64,000 bases of DNA from a virus. The notes below the pieces were generated by a model. The model was not told the DNA's origin. It saw nothing but the letters and a program-made list of their open reading frames with translations, and ran no database searches. Of this stretch, positions 21,718 to 30,425 are shown in pieces. Numbering within the stretch: the stretch's first letter is position 1; every line of letters begins with the position of its first letter. The DNA is taken from the IMG/VR virus record IMGVR_UViG_3300019776_000365, positions 26,822-90,821 of that record; one strand, 5' to 3'. Both the position numbers and the translations under genes were made by a program.

Positions 21718-22121
21718 TATTGTTTGTTTTTAATGATTTCTATTGCTTTTAGAATTGCAGCTTCACGGGCTTCTTCATATGAATCAATTAATTCATCAGT
21801 AGCGCCTAAATCGATTTCGTTGCATAGAATACCATATAGCTCTTCAGAGTCTTCAACTATCGAATAATACCAGCATAATTCAATATTATCTTCATTATTT
21901 CTATATGGCAGTATTGCAGTATATATCGAATGTTTTTCTCTAAACCAATCTATAGTTTGCTGCCAAAGCGGAGCTTTTATTACCGGGATATCTTTAGAGC
22001 TATAAACAGAATCGCTAGTAATTAATAAGTCACCACACACAAATACACCTAAGCATTCTTCATCAAACTCTAATTTTTTTAAAGCTAGAGCAATTCTATA
22101 ACTTACAAATTGTTCTTTCAT
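21717..22121 (-). CDS. WREKH-family phage protein, paralogue 2
   Basis: 134 aa; MKEQFVSYRIALALKKL, APLWQQTIDWFREKHSI and AILKAIEIIK identify it as a paralogue of the 21103-21519 product. The middle section diverges, as if binding different partners. Starts and stops overlap both neighbours by 1 nt. Confidence 0.7.
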   Translation of the reverse strand: MKEQFVSYRIALALKKLEFDEECLGVFVCGDLLITSDSVYSSKDIPVIKAPLWQQTIDWFREKHSIYTAILPYRNNEDNIELCWYYSIVEDSEELYGILCNEIDLGATDELIDSYEEAREAAILKAIEIIKNKQ

Positions 22122-22576
22122 TATTTTAGTGATTTAATTATATCAATACACTCATTTATATGTTTTTGACTATGAGGCTCTAAAAACACTGGTTTTTCTG
22201 GTAATAGTGGGTAATTGTCTTCAATCCATTTAATGAACATCTTCCTTACTAATGGATATGTATCATTACCTCTACCTTTACATTCCACAAAGATAACATA
22301 ATTATCTTTCCTAACAACAAAATCTGGTGTATAAACTTTCTTTTGTGCATTTTTACGCTCTTTTAACGTCTTGGTATCTACACCAGTGTCATTTGGTCTT
22401 ACTACCAATGCTTCGACTATATCATATTTGGGTATTAATTCAAAAGACTCTTTGTTATAAGTGAAGGAGAGATTACTCTCCTTCAACTTTTTATAACAAT
22501 ATAGCTCTAATTTACTATCAAAATTAACACCATCAAAGCTTACTTTTGTTGCATTTCTTACTTTTTTATTTATCAT
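22121..22576 (-). CDS. PD-(D/E)XK endonuclease (DUF1064 / T7 endonuclease I-like)
   Basis: Motifs FDSKLELYCYKKL (Glu), YTPDFVV (Asp) and IFVECKGR (E-x-K) form a compact PD-(D/E)XK nuclease core in 151 aa. Such phage proteins are proposed Holliday-junction or branched-DNA nucleases; exact substrate not inferable. Confidence 0.75.
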   Translation of the reverse strand: MINKKVRNATKVSFDGVNFDSKLELYCYKKLKESNLSFTYNKESFELIPKYDIVEALVVRPNDTGVDTKTLKERKNAQKKVYTPDFVVRKDNYVIFVECKGRGNDTYPLVRKMFIKWIEDNYPLLPEKPVFLEPHSQKHINECIDIIKSLK

Positions 22577-22898
22577 TAGTTTTTATTAAATTAAGTCCAA
22601 CAACCAATGCTGCTTCTAGTGCATCTTCATATGAATCGAATATTTTTTGCTCATTTATATAGCCGTAAATCCACCCATAAGAGTTTATAAACGCAACATA
22701 TTTACCTTTTATTCCAGCGGTATCTACCAATAGATTAACATCATGCACTTCTCTCAACCATTTTTGCAATAAAGATTGGGTTGGATTTAAATTGTCACAG
22801 ATGCATTCTGGAAATCCACCACATTTACATACTTTAATATCAAGCCCCTTCTCTTTAGCTAATTCAGCTGTTTCAAAACTTATTAATTGTTCCTTCAT
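22566..22898 (-). CDS. WREKH-family phage protein, paralogue 3 with Cys/His cluster
   Basis: 110 aa; starts MKEQLISFETAELAKEKG, then a CKCGGFPECIC cluster that could bind Zn, then LLQKWLREVHDVN and EDALEAALVVGL corresponding to the other paralogues. Function unknown. Confidence 0.65.
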   Translation of the reverse strand: MKEQLISFETAELAKEKGLDIKVCKCGGFPECICDNLNPTQSLLQKWLREVHDVNLLVDTAGIKGKYVAFINSYGWIYGYINEQKIFDSYEDALEAALVVGLNLIKTNDK

Positions 22899-22899
22899 A

Positions 22900-24318
22900 T
22901 TAATACAGTATTAATGGCGTTTTAAATATTTGTTTTGAGTCTTCTATTAGATCAAAATATCCATAGTTATCATTAAATAGATTGTTGCATCTAGTAAAAT
23001 AAGTAGATCTTTCATTTATATAATCTAATAAATAAACAGATTCTTGCCCATTTGTTACAAGAATAATGTCTTCTAACGATGTTTTAACTCCTTGCTTATA
23101 CTCAACCTCTTCTGCATATTTTAAAATACTCATGCAAATAAACAACCAGTTAATAATTTTATATTTATTCAAAGTAGCATTATGCATTCTAAATTCAACA
23201 GTTTTACCGCCATTACCAAACAACAAATTGATAAAATTAATTGCATAATATCTGCGATTTATCTCCCATTTGCGATTTCTATCTGGATCTGATGGGTGAG
23301 GGTCATAAAATCCATTGAATTCAAAACCATCTTCTCCAGATAAATATTCATACAGCTTATCAAATTCTTCAAATTGAAGATCATCTGGCAATCTTTTGCA
23401 GTAATCCTTACCATGGCTTTTATATTCAGCGGTGTTAAAAATAGATCTTGGCATAATTGAAGATAAATCATCTTGAATGTCCACTAGAATATTATAAAGA
23501 TTCATAATTTTACACTTATCTAATGGGAATCCACCTAAATGCAAATGCACCGAGCATTCTTTGTCAATAAGACATTTATCATTAAGCTCGTCCAATTGGT
23601 TTAATAATAGATTTACACCATCTTTACCTTGCATTGGAATAGTTGTATACTCATGGCCATTAATAGAGCCATCCCTAAGTGGAATCAACCCTAATTGTTT
23701 GCATGTAAACTCTGGAATTAACCCACTAGATGTCTCAAACTCAAAGCCAAATGAATATTTATCTAGCAAATCAAACCAATTATTATAATCGAACTTAGCT
23801 TTTGTATATTTAGAATTGTTAATATCTTTAAATAAACTTATAATCTTATCAGAATTATACACCCTTTCAAAAGAATAATAATATTTATTATGGTAGGTTT
23901 TTCTTGATAAGTCATACCCAGAATACATTGCAGCTTTATAGTCAAAATACTCGCCCCTATTGCCAATATAAATCTTTGGAATAGAATCAAACACATTCAT
24001 ATTTATAACAGAAACATTTCCATTTCCATATGTTTGTATTTTAATATCAATTGATTTATCTTTCTCAAATCTACCAAATACATATTTATTATAGTCTTGT
24101 TTATATTCAACAATACCTATAGTTGTATTCTCTGTAGTCTTTAAATATCTTTGCAGTTCATTGTTGAAATAAATTTTTGGATTACCTTTTCTATACCACT
24201 TGCCATCAATATTAAAACAGTCAACATTCTTTTCAAAGAAATAATCGCCAATTTTAATACAGTCTTTTCTTAAAACCTCTTTACCTGATATTGTTGTTAC
24301 AAAATTTACTTGTGCCAT
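22900..24318 (-). CDS. Amidoligase (glutamine-synthetase-fold COOH-NH2 ligase)
   Basis: 472 aa. The central domain shows amidoligase features: FGFEFETSSG (metal-binding E-x-E), LIPLRDGSI with GHEYTT, CSVHLHLGG, then MPRSIFN, NRRYYAIN and TVEFRMHNAT (E-F-R). N-terminal ~180 residues contain tyrosine-rich beta segments. The family forms amide bonds using ATP. First of a cluster with two amidotransferases, a second ligase and an ATP-grasp protein. The family is recognised; substrates are unknown. Confidence 0.82.
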   Translation of the reverse strand: MAQVNFVTTISGKEVLRKDCIKIGDYFFEKNVDCFNIDGKWYRKGNPKIYFNNELQRYLKTTENTTIGIVEYKQDYNKYVFGRFEKDKSIDIKIQTYGNGNVSVINMNVFDSIPKIYIGNRGEYFDYKAAMYSGYDLSRKTYHNKYYYSFERVYNSDKIISLFKDINNSKYTKAKFDYNNWFDLLDKYSFGFEFETSSGLIPEFTCKQLGLIPLRDGSINGHEYTTIPMQGKDGVNLLLNQLDELNDKCLIDKECSVHLHLGGFPLDKCKIMNLYNILVDIQDDLSSIMPRSIFNTAEYKSHGKDYCKRLPDDLQFEEFDKLYEYLSGEDGFEFNGFYDPHPSDPDRNRKWEINRRYYAINFINLLFGNGGKTVEFRMHNATLNKYKIINWLFICMSILKYAEEVEYKQGVKTSLEDIILVTNGQESVYLLDYINERSTYFTRCNNLFNDNYGYFDLIEDSKQIFKTPLILY

Positions 24319-24341
24319 TTTATTATTTGTAATTTAATTAA

Positions 24342-25805
24342 TTATAGAAATCTTACTATCTCATCTGCTATCATTTCTTCTAGCATTTCATCGCTAATCA
24401 TACCCATTCTAATTCTAGAGTCAAGTAAAAGTGAATCTTTAGTTTGCTCATAAGATGGAATTCCAGCAGTTTTAAATTTATTAAACTCTGTAATTTCACC
24501 ATTACTGTTGCATTTATAAATCTCTTTGTCTAATGTGAAATATACCTGAAAAACACCACAGAATGGTAATATTGATTTAGTTGATGTATCAAAATGGTAC
24601 ATCTGATAGTCATTAGCACTGATTTCAAATGGTACTGGATGTACAGCAAATGGAGCTAAAAACACATCAATAAAATCATCGTCAGATTCTTGCTCTAATG
24701 CACTAATATATGCGTTTGCGCATAAATAGTCAAAATAGCTTTTAATCATAACTCCATCAATAAAGTAATAAGTAGATCCATAGGTTTCTGAATTAATTTC
24801 GTAACCACTATTGCTTAGCTTATACTCACCATTAGCTTTTTTATTATTAATGTAATAATACCCATCTGAAGATATTCCCATTTTTTTATTAACAAAAAGC
24901 TTTTGAGCTCGTATTTTATTTACAAATTCTTTCTCTGTTGGCTGGTTTGTACTGTGTTTGCTATTATAATACCCACCATAATCATAATCATCATAATCTT
25001 CATAAGAACCAAATGGCAGATATCTTTGACCAACAGTGCTTTTATAAGACAATTGTTTTGTTTGTTTTCTTTTAGATCTATCAATCTCTATTGTAGATTC
25101 AATATTACCGTTTTTAATTTTATAAAGAGTGTTACACTCCATGTCAACAATAGTATCATTGTCGTCCATTATGAATTCTAATGAGTTTTCCATTGATGAA
25201 AACCAAAATGAATTCTTATGATTAATAAAATATAACGGTCTTTCTTCATATAGTTTATCATCATTTTTATAAAACAATGACGCACCCTTGAAGATAAATA
25301 CTGTATTTAGATCTACACGACTATCCCAAAAAACAAAAGCACCAGCACCTTCATATTCTGATAATACCTTAAAGCCAGCTTTATAAACTATTTTACAAAA
25401 TATTTGAGAGTCAGTTTCGTGATTGCTATATGCAACATCATATGTATTTGCAAGTTCTTCATAGTTAATTAAAGTGCCATTATGAATCATAGCAAATACA
25501 GGCTTGTCGTTCTCATATATAACCACTGGTTGAGCTTGTTGTAGTCCTATAGCGCCTACTGATGCTTTTCTACAATGACCTAGAGCTATTGTTGGTTTAC
25601 CTATTTTTGCATCAATAAATAAACCATTTTCTACAAAATCTTTGAATTTTTTGTTTTTATCAGCACCATAAGCTACATCTGTTTTTAATTTACCGTGATG
25701 AAACACCCCACATGAATCACCACCTCTAGCGTCATTGTACAACCCTAATACTTTGAATTTATTTTTATCGTAATTTGTTCCAATATGTCCAAAAATTCCA
25801 CACAT
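24342..25805 (-). CDS. Class II glutamine amidotransferase-like protein
   Basis: 487 aa. Ntn-type N-terminus MCGIFGHIG with catalytic Cys2, then GDSCGVFHHGK, LGHCRKASVG, MIHNGTL-NYEEL and SNHETDSQIF, all standard GATase II strands. Would release ammonia from glutamine or hydrolyse gamma-glutamyl amides. The C-terminal half lacks asparagine synthetase or GlmS domains and contains tyrosine repeats (DDYDYGGYY). Neighbours are amidoligases, indicating a shared pathway. Confidence 0.85.
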   Translation of the reverse strand: MCGIFGHIGTNYDKNKFKVLGLYNDARGGDSCGVFHHGKLKTDVAYGADKNKKFKDFVENGLFIDAKIGKPTIALGHCRKASVGAIGLQQAQPVVIYENDKPVFAMIHNGTLINYEELANTYDVAYSNHETDSQIFCKIVYKAGFKVLSEYEGAGAFVFWDSRVDLNTVFIFKGASLFYKNDDKLYEERPLYFINHKNSFWFSSMENSLEFIMDDNDTIVDMECNTLYKIKNGNIESTIEIDRSKRKQTKQLSYKSTVGQRYLPFGSYEDYDDYDYGGYYNSKHSTNQPTEKEFVNKIRAQKLFVNKKMGISSDGYYYINNKKANGEYKLSNSGYEINSETYGSTYYFIDGVMIKSYFDYLCANAYISALEQESDDDFIDVFLAPFAVHPVPFEISANDYQMYHFDTSTKSILPFCGVFQVYFTLDKEIYKCNSNGEITEFNKFKTAGIPSYEQTKDSLLLDSRIRMGMISDEMLEEMIADEIVRFL

Positions 25806-25841
25806 AAGTTAATTGTTGTTAATTTATAATACTTAATAGTT

Positions 25842-25879
25842 TAAAAAAAAAGAAACGCCTAGTTTTTACGCTAGGCGTT
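25842..25879 (-). terminator. Intrinsic terminator upstream of the GATase II gene
   Basis: 9-bp inverted repeat (AACGCCTAG 25854-25862 and complement 25871-25879) followed on the minus strand by a long T-tract. It lies just after the ligase gene at 25887-26705 and may split the amidoligase cluster into two levels of expression. Confidence 0.8.
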
Positions 25880-25886
25880 ATTGCAA

Positions 25887-26705
25887 TTACATAATAGCTT
25901 CTTCTTGATAGATTTTGAATTTACTTATAATTGATTTAGCTAAATCCCTATCACCAGTATTAATACACTGAATAATATCGTTTTTAGCTTCATTAATGGC
26001 ATCGAGTCCAAACTCATTAAGATATTCAATAGCCATTAAAGTTCTGTCTAACGACCATTTAAACAGTTCTCTTGAGCTGATAAAATGACCAGAAAGAACT
26101 CTATATTCGCATCCGAATGGAGTTAGCCTGAAGCATCCAGCCTTACCATACAATCTACGTCTATTCATGTCACCATCAAGAAGCGCAGATGGCACCCCAA
26201 CGAATAAATCCATTGCTTTAATTAGGTTTAAAGATGCATTTGGGTTAAAATCATCATATCCAACATGGATGTGACATCCCGCCGATCTAAGGTTTGTATT
26301 TTGACCGTTCGGCTTTTCGTTTTTGTTTGCAGTCCATGCATTATAGTCTGGATCACAACCGAACATTTTAGATTCATCTGATTGTAGCTGGTCATCAGCA
26401 AACACACCAGAAGCCGCATATACTGGTTTTAAATTAAATGAGCTAAGATATTCAGTAATATACGATTTCATTAGCTCTACATTATCCGCCACAACTGATG
26501 GGCTACTATGTGGTGGTACATTAAACTCACCTAACACATTATCTACCTGAATTGCATATCCTTTGCCTAGTGATAATATGTGAGATGGTTCATCTTTAGT
26601 TCCTTGAATAATACCAATAGAACTAATTAGTTTGCCATTATTGTCTGAAATGAAAAACTCTGGATCTGTGCCTAATGTTACGTTTTTATATTGAAATGGT
26701 TTCAT
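25887..26705 (-). CDS. COOH-NH2 ligase, phage type (amidoligase family)
   Basis: 272 aa. LGTDPEFF (first metal site), AIQVDNVLGEFNVPP (D-x-x-x-E), RSAGCHIHVGYD, MNRRRLYGKAG, FRLTPFGCEYRVLSG are diagnostic of the phage COOH-NH2 ligase type. Predicted to ligate a carboxylate to an amine with ATP. Follows the short GG-ending ORF by 34 nt. Confidence 0.85.
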   Translation of the reverse strand: MKPFQYKNVTLGTDPEFFISDNNGKLISSIGIIQGTKDEPSHILSLGKGYAIQVDNVLGEFNVPPHSSPSVVADNVELMKSYITEYLSSFNLKPVYAASGVFADDQLQSDESKMFGCDPDYNAWTANKNEKPNGQNTNLRSAGCHIHVGYDDFNPNASLNLIKAMDLFVGVPSALLDGDMNRRRLYGKAGCFRLTPFGCEYRVLSGHFISSRELFKWSLDRTLMAIEYLNEFGLDAINEAKNDIIQCINTGDRDLAKSIISKFKIYQEEAIM

Positions 26706-26739
26706 TTTATTTTATTTTAATAATTAATAAATAACTGTT

Positions 26740-26925
26740 TTAAATTCTTCCACCAATAATATCGCCATTATTTCTTACAGCTATATATAATTGATCTGGA
26801 ATAAAAGCATTTTCCCATATTGGATCTATACCCATTGGTTGTCCTTGTAATTTAATATGTTTTCTAACATTTCCCAAGGCAGCCATCATTTTCTCTGCGT
26901 CAAATTTTACATCTTTTACTTCCAC
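26740..26925 (-). CDS. 61-aa peptide ending GGRI; candidate substrate in amidoligase cluster
   Basis: Small soluble protein starting MEVKDVKFDAEKMMAALG and ending DIIGGRI. It sits between the glutamine amidotransferase (10-nt overlap, coupled) and the COOH-NH2 ligase. A short, flexible product with a near-terminal GG embedded between peptide-modifying enzymes could be their substrate, but it could equally be a small accessory protein. No homology recognised. Confidence 0.55.
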   Translation of the reverse strand: MEVKDVKFDAEKMMAALGNVRKHIKLQGQPMGIDPIWENAFIPDQLYIAVRNNGDIIGGRI

Positions 26926-27602
26926 TTCTTTTTGTGGTTTAGCTGGCTTTTAGGCTGTTCTTTTTTAACCACATCATCAAGAAGTTCATTTACCAACATA
27001 TTGATAAACTTAACAGCTTCTGACTTTTTAGGCATATATTCAGGATGACCTTGAATACACAAGCAATTTGTTTTATTATAATAAACAATCTCTGGTTCTA
27101 CGAAATTATCCGGCAATTTTTTCTCGTTATCCCATCCATCTAAATATGTTTTAGATAGATTTTTTGAAGATTTTGCAATAATCGTATAGTCAGATGGATT
27201 CATATCAAATGGATACATCATTTGATGATGTGTACTAGTGATATTAAATTTAATATTAGCACCCAACACTTCAATTTCGTGGTCGCCATTGCAATGCCCA
27301 GTAGTGTGTTGCACTAATTTACCCCCAGATTTAGCTGTGCAAAATTGACTTCCACGGCATATTCCAACTATTATTTTCCCCAAATTAACAGCTTTTTCAA
27401 ATTCTTCAATTTCATGAAGATCTCTAGATGTGTTATAATACGTTTGTTTACCTTTTGGTTCGTCATATAATGATGGATGTACATCTTCTCCGCCTGTAAA
27501 TATAACTAAATCAGCCAACTCCATGTCGTCAACCAATTCAAATTTACATGTTAGAAAATTAGCATAATTTGTTGCACCACTTACTACATATACTTTTATC
27601 AT
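26916..27602 (-). CDS. Class I glutamine amidotransferase / gamma-glutamyl hydrolase-like (peptidase C26)
   Basis: 228 aa. Nucleophile elbow GICRGSQ, upstream FTGGEDVHPSLY, and QGHPEYM carrying the catalytic His-x-Glu. These match PuuD/C26-type enzymes that cleave gamma-glutamyl amides. A C-terminal Lys-rich tail follows. Start ATG overlaps the TGA stop of the upstream gene (ATGA). Confidence 0.88.
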   Translation of the reverse strand: MIKVYVVSGATNYANFLTCKFELVDDMELADLVIFTGGEDVHPSLYDEPKGKQTYYNTSRDLHEIEEFEKAVNLGKIIVGICRGSQFCTAKSGGKLVQHTTGHCNGDHEIEVLGANIKFNITSTHHQMMYPFDMNPSDYTIIAKSSKNLSKTYLDGWDNEKKLPDNFVEPEIVYYNKTNCLCIQGHPEYMPKKSEAVKFINMLVNELLDDVVKKEQPKSQLNHKKKWK

Positions 27603-28366
27603 AATCCAATAATTTTTTTATTATTTTTTAATAGTTTTAATGTCTTTTTATCTATTGTGTTTGTTTTCATTAAATCTACAAACTGGTCGCTTTCTTCATA
27701 GTCACGAAACACCTCAAGTTTACCTCTATAGCTATCATCTAGTTGAATAGATTTTCCCACTTTATTAACATCCTTGTCGTTTATATTCTTGATTATATCT
27801 ATATCAGTAATTGTTGATTTCGCTCCAAAAGAAGTGCATTCGTGAATACCTGAATTAAAACCTGGCATAATACTATTAGCCAATACGTATCTTTTAGATA
27901 AACTCAATCTTTTAAATCCACAGGTATTTTTCATAGCAAAAGCAAGTTTAACTGGGGCTAATACTTTCATCTCATATAGATTCCTAACCATAGTTAATGC
28001 TAGTTTAATCTTATAATGAGACATATTCTCAAAATCAGAATGTACCACTATGAATTTACCATGAACACCATCACTAGGAAAATTATCTTTAATTTCAAAT
28101 TTGAATTTAGTTAATTTAGTTACCCATTGTAGATATTCTTTTATTTCGTCCATAGTTAATGGGCAATAGTTGTTTAGATTTTCATCTAAATCACTTTCAT
28201 CTAATCTAACTAAAACCCCAAAATAACCATTATTGTTTTTTGGTTTAAAAGAATCACCCCCACTAAACGCTCTACTAAAACATGCTGAATTTACAAATAT
28301 TTTTTCTTCACCACCATTTACTTTGTAGTAATATGTAGTTGAATATGACAGAAATTTAATATTCAT
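27599..28366 (-). CDS. Hypothetical protein of the amidoligase cluster, 255 aa
   Basis: No fold recognised. Contains FSGGDSFKP, HGKFIVVHSDF and PGFNSGIHECTSFGAKS. The codon after Leu255 is TGA followed directly by TAA, and the TGA overlaps the ATG of the amidotransferase gene; as early genes elsewhere use TGA to stop, the end is placed at the TGA. Located between ATP-grasp and amidotransferase genes, 2 nt from the former. Confidence 0.65.
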   Translation of the reverse strand: MNIKFLSYSTTYYYKVNGGEEKIFVNSACFSRAFSGGDSFKPKNNNGYFGVLVRLDESDLDENLNNYCPLTMDEIKEYLQWVTKLTKFKFEIKDNFPSDGVHGKFIVVHSDFENMSHYKIKLALTMVRNLYEMKVLAPVKLAFAMKNTCGFKRLSLSKRYVLANSIMPGFNSGIHECTSFGAKSTITDIDIIKNINDKDVNKVGKSIQLDDSYRGKLEVFRDYEESDQFVDLMKTNTIDKKTLKLLKNNKKIIGL

Positions 28367-28368
28367 CT

Positions 28369-29145
28369 TTAAACCATTTTTTTAAGTTGTTCAATATATT
28401 TTTCTAATGTTATATCTCCAAGTGAGCTTGCGGAGTTTGTTTCTAAAATAATAAAGTAAGGTTCAAAATCATCTTTTTTGTTTTTTTCTGTTTGAACCTT
28501 AACATCACATGAGCAAATATCTAAACCTACCGCTTGCATAGCTTTAACGCATTCTTCAACTATTTTATCCCAGTTTTTAGGTTTTTCAAATAAATCATTG
28601 TCTTCAAGAATCCATACTGAATTCATGTCGTGTCTATGCCATCTAACTTCTGCATCATTTTTAAGCATTTTACGACATGTGTAAAAGCAACCATCTTTAG
28701 TTACGTGCAAACGATACTCTTTAGTGCAATTATAATATTTTTCAATAATATAATTTCCTACATTATGATTAGCTACAAATTCAGATAATTTTTCTTGATT
28801 TTCTATATAGAAAATACCATTACCTTTTGAGCTATTCTTATGTTTGATGATTGCTGGGAATATATCCCAATTAAATTCAGCATTATTGAAATATAATGGA
28901 GACCATTCTGCTGACTTTATTTTATGATAATCAAACCATCCCTTCATTATAATCTTATCACCACTTTTTGCACAAGCTTCTGCTGTGTTTATCTCACGAA
29001 TTGGCTTACCTAACTTAACTCCTTTTGGGAATATCTTTTCAGTTGGTGTTGTTGAGCCCATTCGTAATACAGTTCTAACATCGCAATCTATTAGATTCTT
29101 CAGTGGCTTTGCTGAGTAATTTCTACTTCTAATTTGTAATTTCAT
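28369..29145 (-). CDS. ATP-grasp ligase-like protein
   Basis: Start placed at ATG 29145 (MKLQIRSRNY): the open frame reaches TTG 29184, but that part lies inside a terminator hairpin. 258 aa. ATP-grasp signs: FPAIIKHKNSSKGNGIFYI (ATP-binding Lys and Gly-rich loop), NYIIEKYYNCTKEYRLHV, FYTCRKM, CSCDVKVQ and FIILETNSASSL (metal-binding E-x-N). Similar to phage RimK/YheC-type amino acid ligases. Acts with the amidoligases by context. Confidence 0.82.
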   Translation of the reverse strand: MKLQIRSRNYSAKPLKNLIDCDVRTVLRMGSTTPTEKIFPKGVKLGKPIREINTAEACAKSGDKIIMKGWFDYHKIKSAEWSPLYFNNAEFNWDIFPAIIKHKNSSKGNGIFYIENQEKLSEFVANHNVGNYIIEKYYNCTKEYRLHVTKDGCFYTCRKMLKNDAEVRWHRHDMNSVWILEDNDLFEKPKNWDKIVEECVKAMQAVGLDICSCDVKVQTEKNKKDDFEPYFIILETNSASSLGDITLEKYIEQLKKMV

Positions 29146-29149
29146 TTTA

Positions 29150-29182
29150 TCATAAAAATAAAGGGCTATATTTCTATAGCCC
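29150..29182 (-). terminator. Intrinsic terminator after the 72-aa gene
   Basis: Perfect 8-bp stem GGGCTATA/TATAGCCC (29163-29170, 29175-29182) with a TTTATTTTTAT tract on the minus strand. Supports the downstream ATG at 29145 for the ATP-grasp gene. Confidence 0.75.
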
Positions 29183-29193
29183 AATTAATAATT

Positions 29194-29412
29194 TCAATAC
29201 AATTCTTTAACTTTGTTATATACTAGATTAGCTAAATCCTTTGTAGATAACCTCATATACATACCAAATTGGTTACAACCTTTGGCTGCATTTGTTGATT
29301 TTATGATCCAATACAATTCCCATCTGCTAAGAGATGAAAATCTTCTAGCACTTAAATTAGAAAGAAATGGAAATCTTTGAATTAACTTATTAAACAAAAC
29401 TGCTTTTTTCAT
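29194..29412 (-). CDS. Hypothetical basic protein, 72 aa, TGA stop
   Basis: Basic, starts MKKAVLFNKLIQRFPFLSNL; W and Y in a helical centre. Ends in TGA (29194-29196); if UGA were Trp it would gain only three residues before TAA. One of the early genes apparently using UGA as stop. Confidence 0.55.
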   Translation of the reverse strand: MKKAVLFNKLIQRFPFLSNLSARRFSSLSRWELYWIIKSTNAAKGCNQFGMYMRLSTKDLANLVYNKVKELY

Positions 29413-29414
29413 AA

Positions 29415-30422
29415 TTATTTTATTAAATTAAAAATTGTTTCTTTGAATATCTTTTCACCATGATTTCTATAAAGATCAAATGAATCTTTTGATAGTAATT
29501 TAGTTGGTATTTCTATTTGAGGTAACTTAAACTCATTTGCTATTTTAGCACCATAAATTCTACCGTGATTTTCATCTTTATCAAAATCATTGTCATATAA
29601 TACAAAAATGTTTTTAAATCTACTTTTTAGTTCATCTACTACTTGTTTTTTAGGAAATCCACTTTCTGACTGTAATGATGTGCATGGTATCCCAGCATGT
29701 TTCCATATAGTTAATGCGTCTTTTCTTGATTTGGTTATAATCAACACATCACCAGTAGATGGTAGCTGCTGCCATAAGTCCCATACGCCATCCTTGTGAG
29801 ATGTAAGCCATTTAAAACACTTGCTGTATGGTTGATATGTCTTTATAGTTTGAATATTATCCTTAGCTTCTAAATAAGCATACGCCAATCTATCCGCTGG
29901 TATAATTGATTCTTTTAAATCACCAAATCTATCTATTCTTTTATAGAATATATGAGTTATTGGATATACATTGCCAAATCTAAGAAAATCCTCATCTAAA
30001 CCACCTTGCATCCAAAACTCATTGTCATAGCTTCTGAATTTTCTAATTTTAACATTAAGTTCTACGTTTGAACTATATACTTTGTGTTGTGATTTTTGCT
30101 TTTTGATTTTATCTGGTTTTTCATCTAATGATTCTATGATATCTTTATGAATTTTCTCAACACACGATTGAAATGGAAGCTTCCATGTTTTAATAAAAAT
30201 ATCAATTAATCCGCCATACTCGTCTGTGCTAAAATCATGAAATATTATTCTATTAGATGAATTGTAGTATAGCCCAAAGGAAGGACTTTTATCCTCCCTA
30301 AATGGGCTATTGATTACAACAGGTATTCTATCTATATCAAAGTAAAAAGACAATATATCAAATTCTGTTTTGTAGTCAAATATATCACTTAATGATATTG
30401 TTTTACTTCCTTTAGATATCAT
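29415..30422 (-). CDS. DNA primase (DnaG-type TOPRIM)
   Basis: 335 aa. N-terminal domain (VINSPFREDKSPSFGLYYN ... FHDFSTDEYGGLIDIF) is the CHC2-like primase fold without the zinc-ligand cysteines. TOPRIM core: VLIITKSRKDALTIW, SLQSESGFP, IFVLYDNDFDKDENHGR with the acidic triad. Compact size matches primases of crAss-like phages. Makes RNA primers for replication; lies next to SSB. Confidence 0.88.
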   Translation of the reverse strand: MISKGSKTISLSDIFDYKTEFDILSFYFDIDRIPVVINSPFREDKSPSFGLYYNSSNRIIFHDFSTDEYGGLIDIFIKTWKLPFQSCVEKIHKDIIESLDEKPDKIKKQKSQHKVYSSNVELNVKIRKFRSYDNEFWMQGGLDEDFLRFGNVYPITHIFYKRIDRFGDLKESIIPADRLAYAYLEAKDNIQTIKTYQPYSKCFKWLTSHKDGVWDLWQQLPSTGDVLIITKSRKDALTIWKHAGIPCTSLQSESGFPKKQVVDELKSRFKNIFVLYDNDFDKDENHGRIYGAKIANEFKLPQIEIPTKLLSKDSFDLYRNHGEKIFKETIFNLIK

Positions 30423-30425
30423 TTA

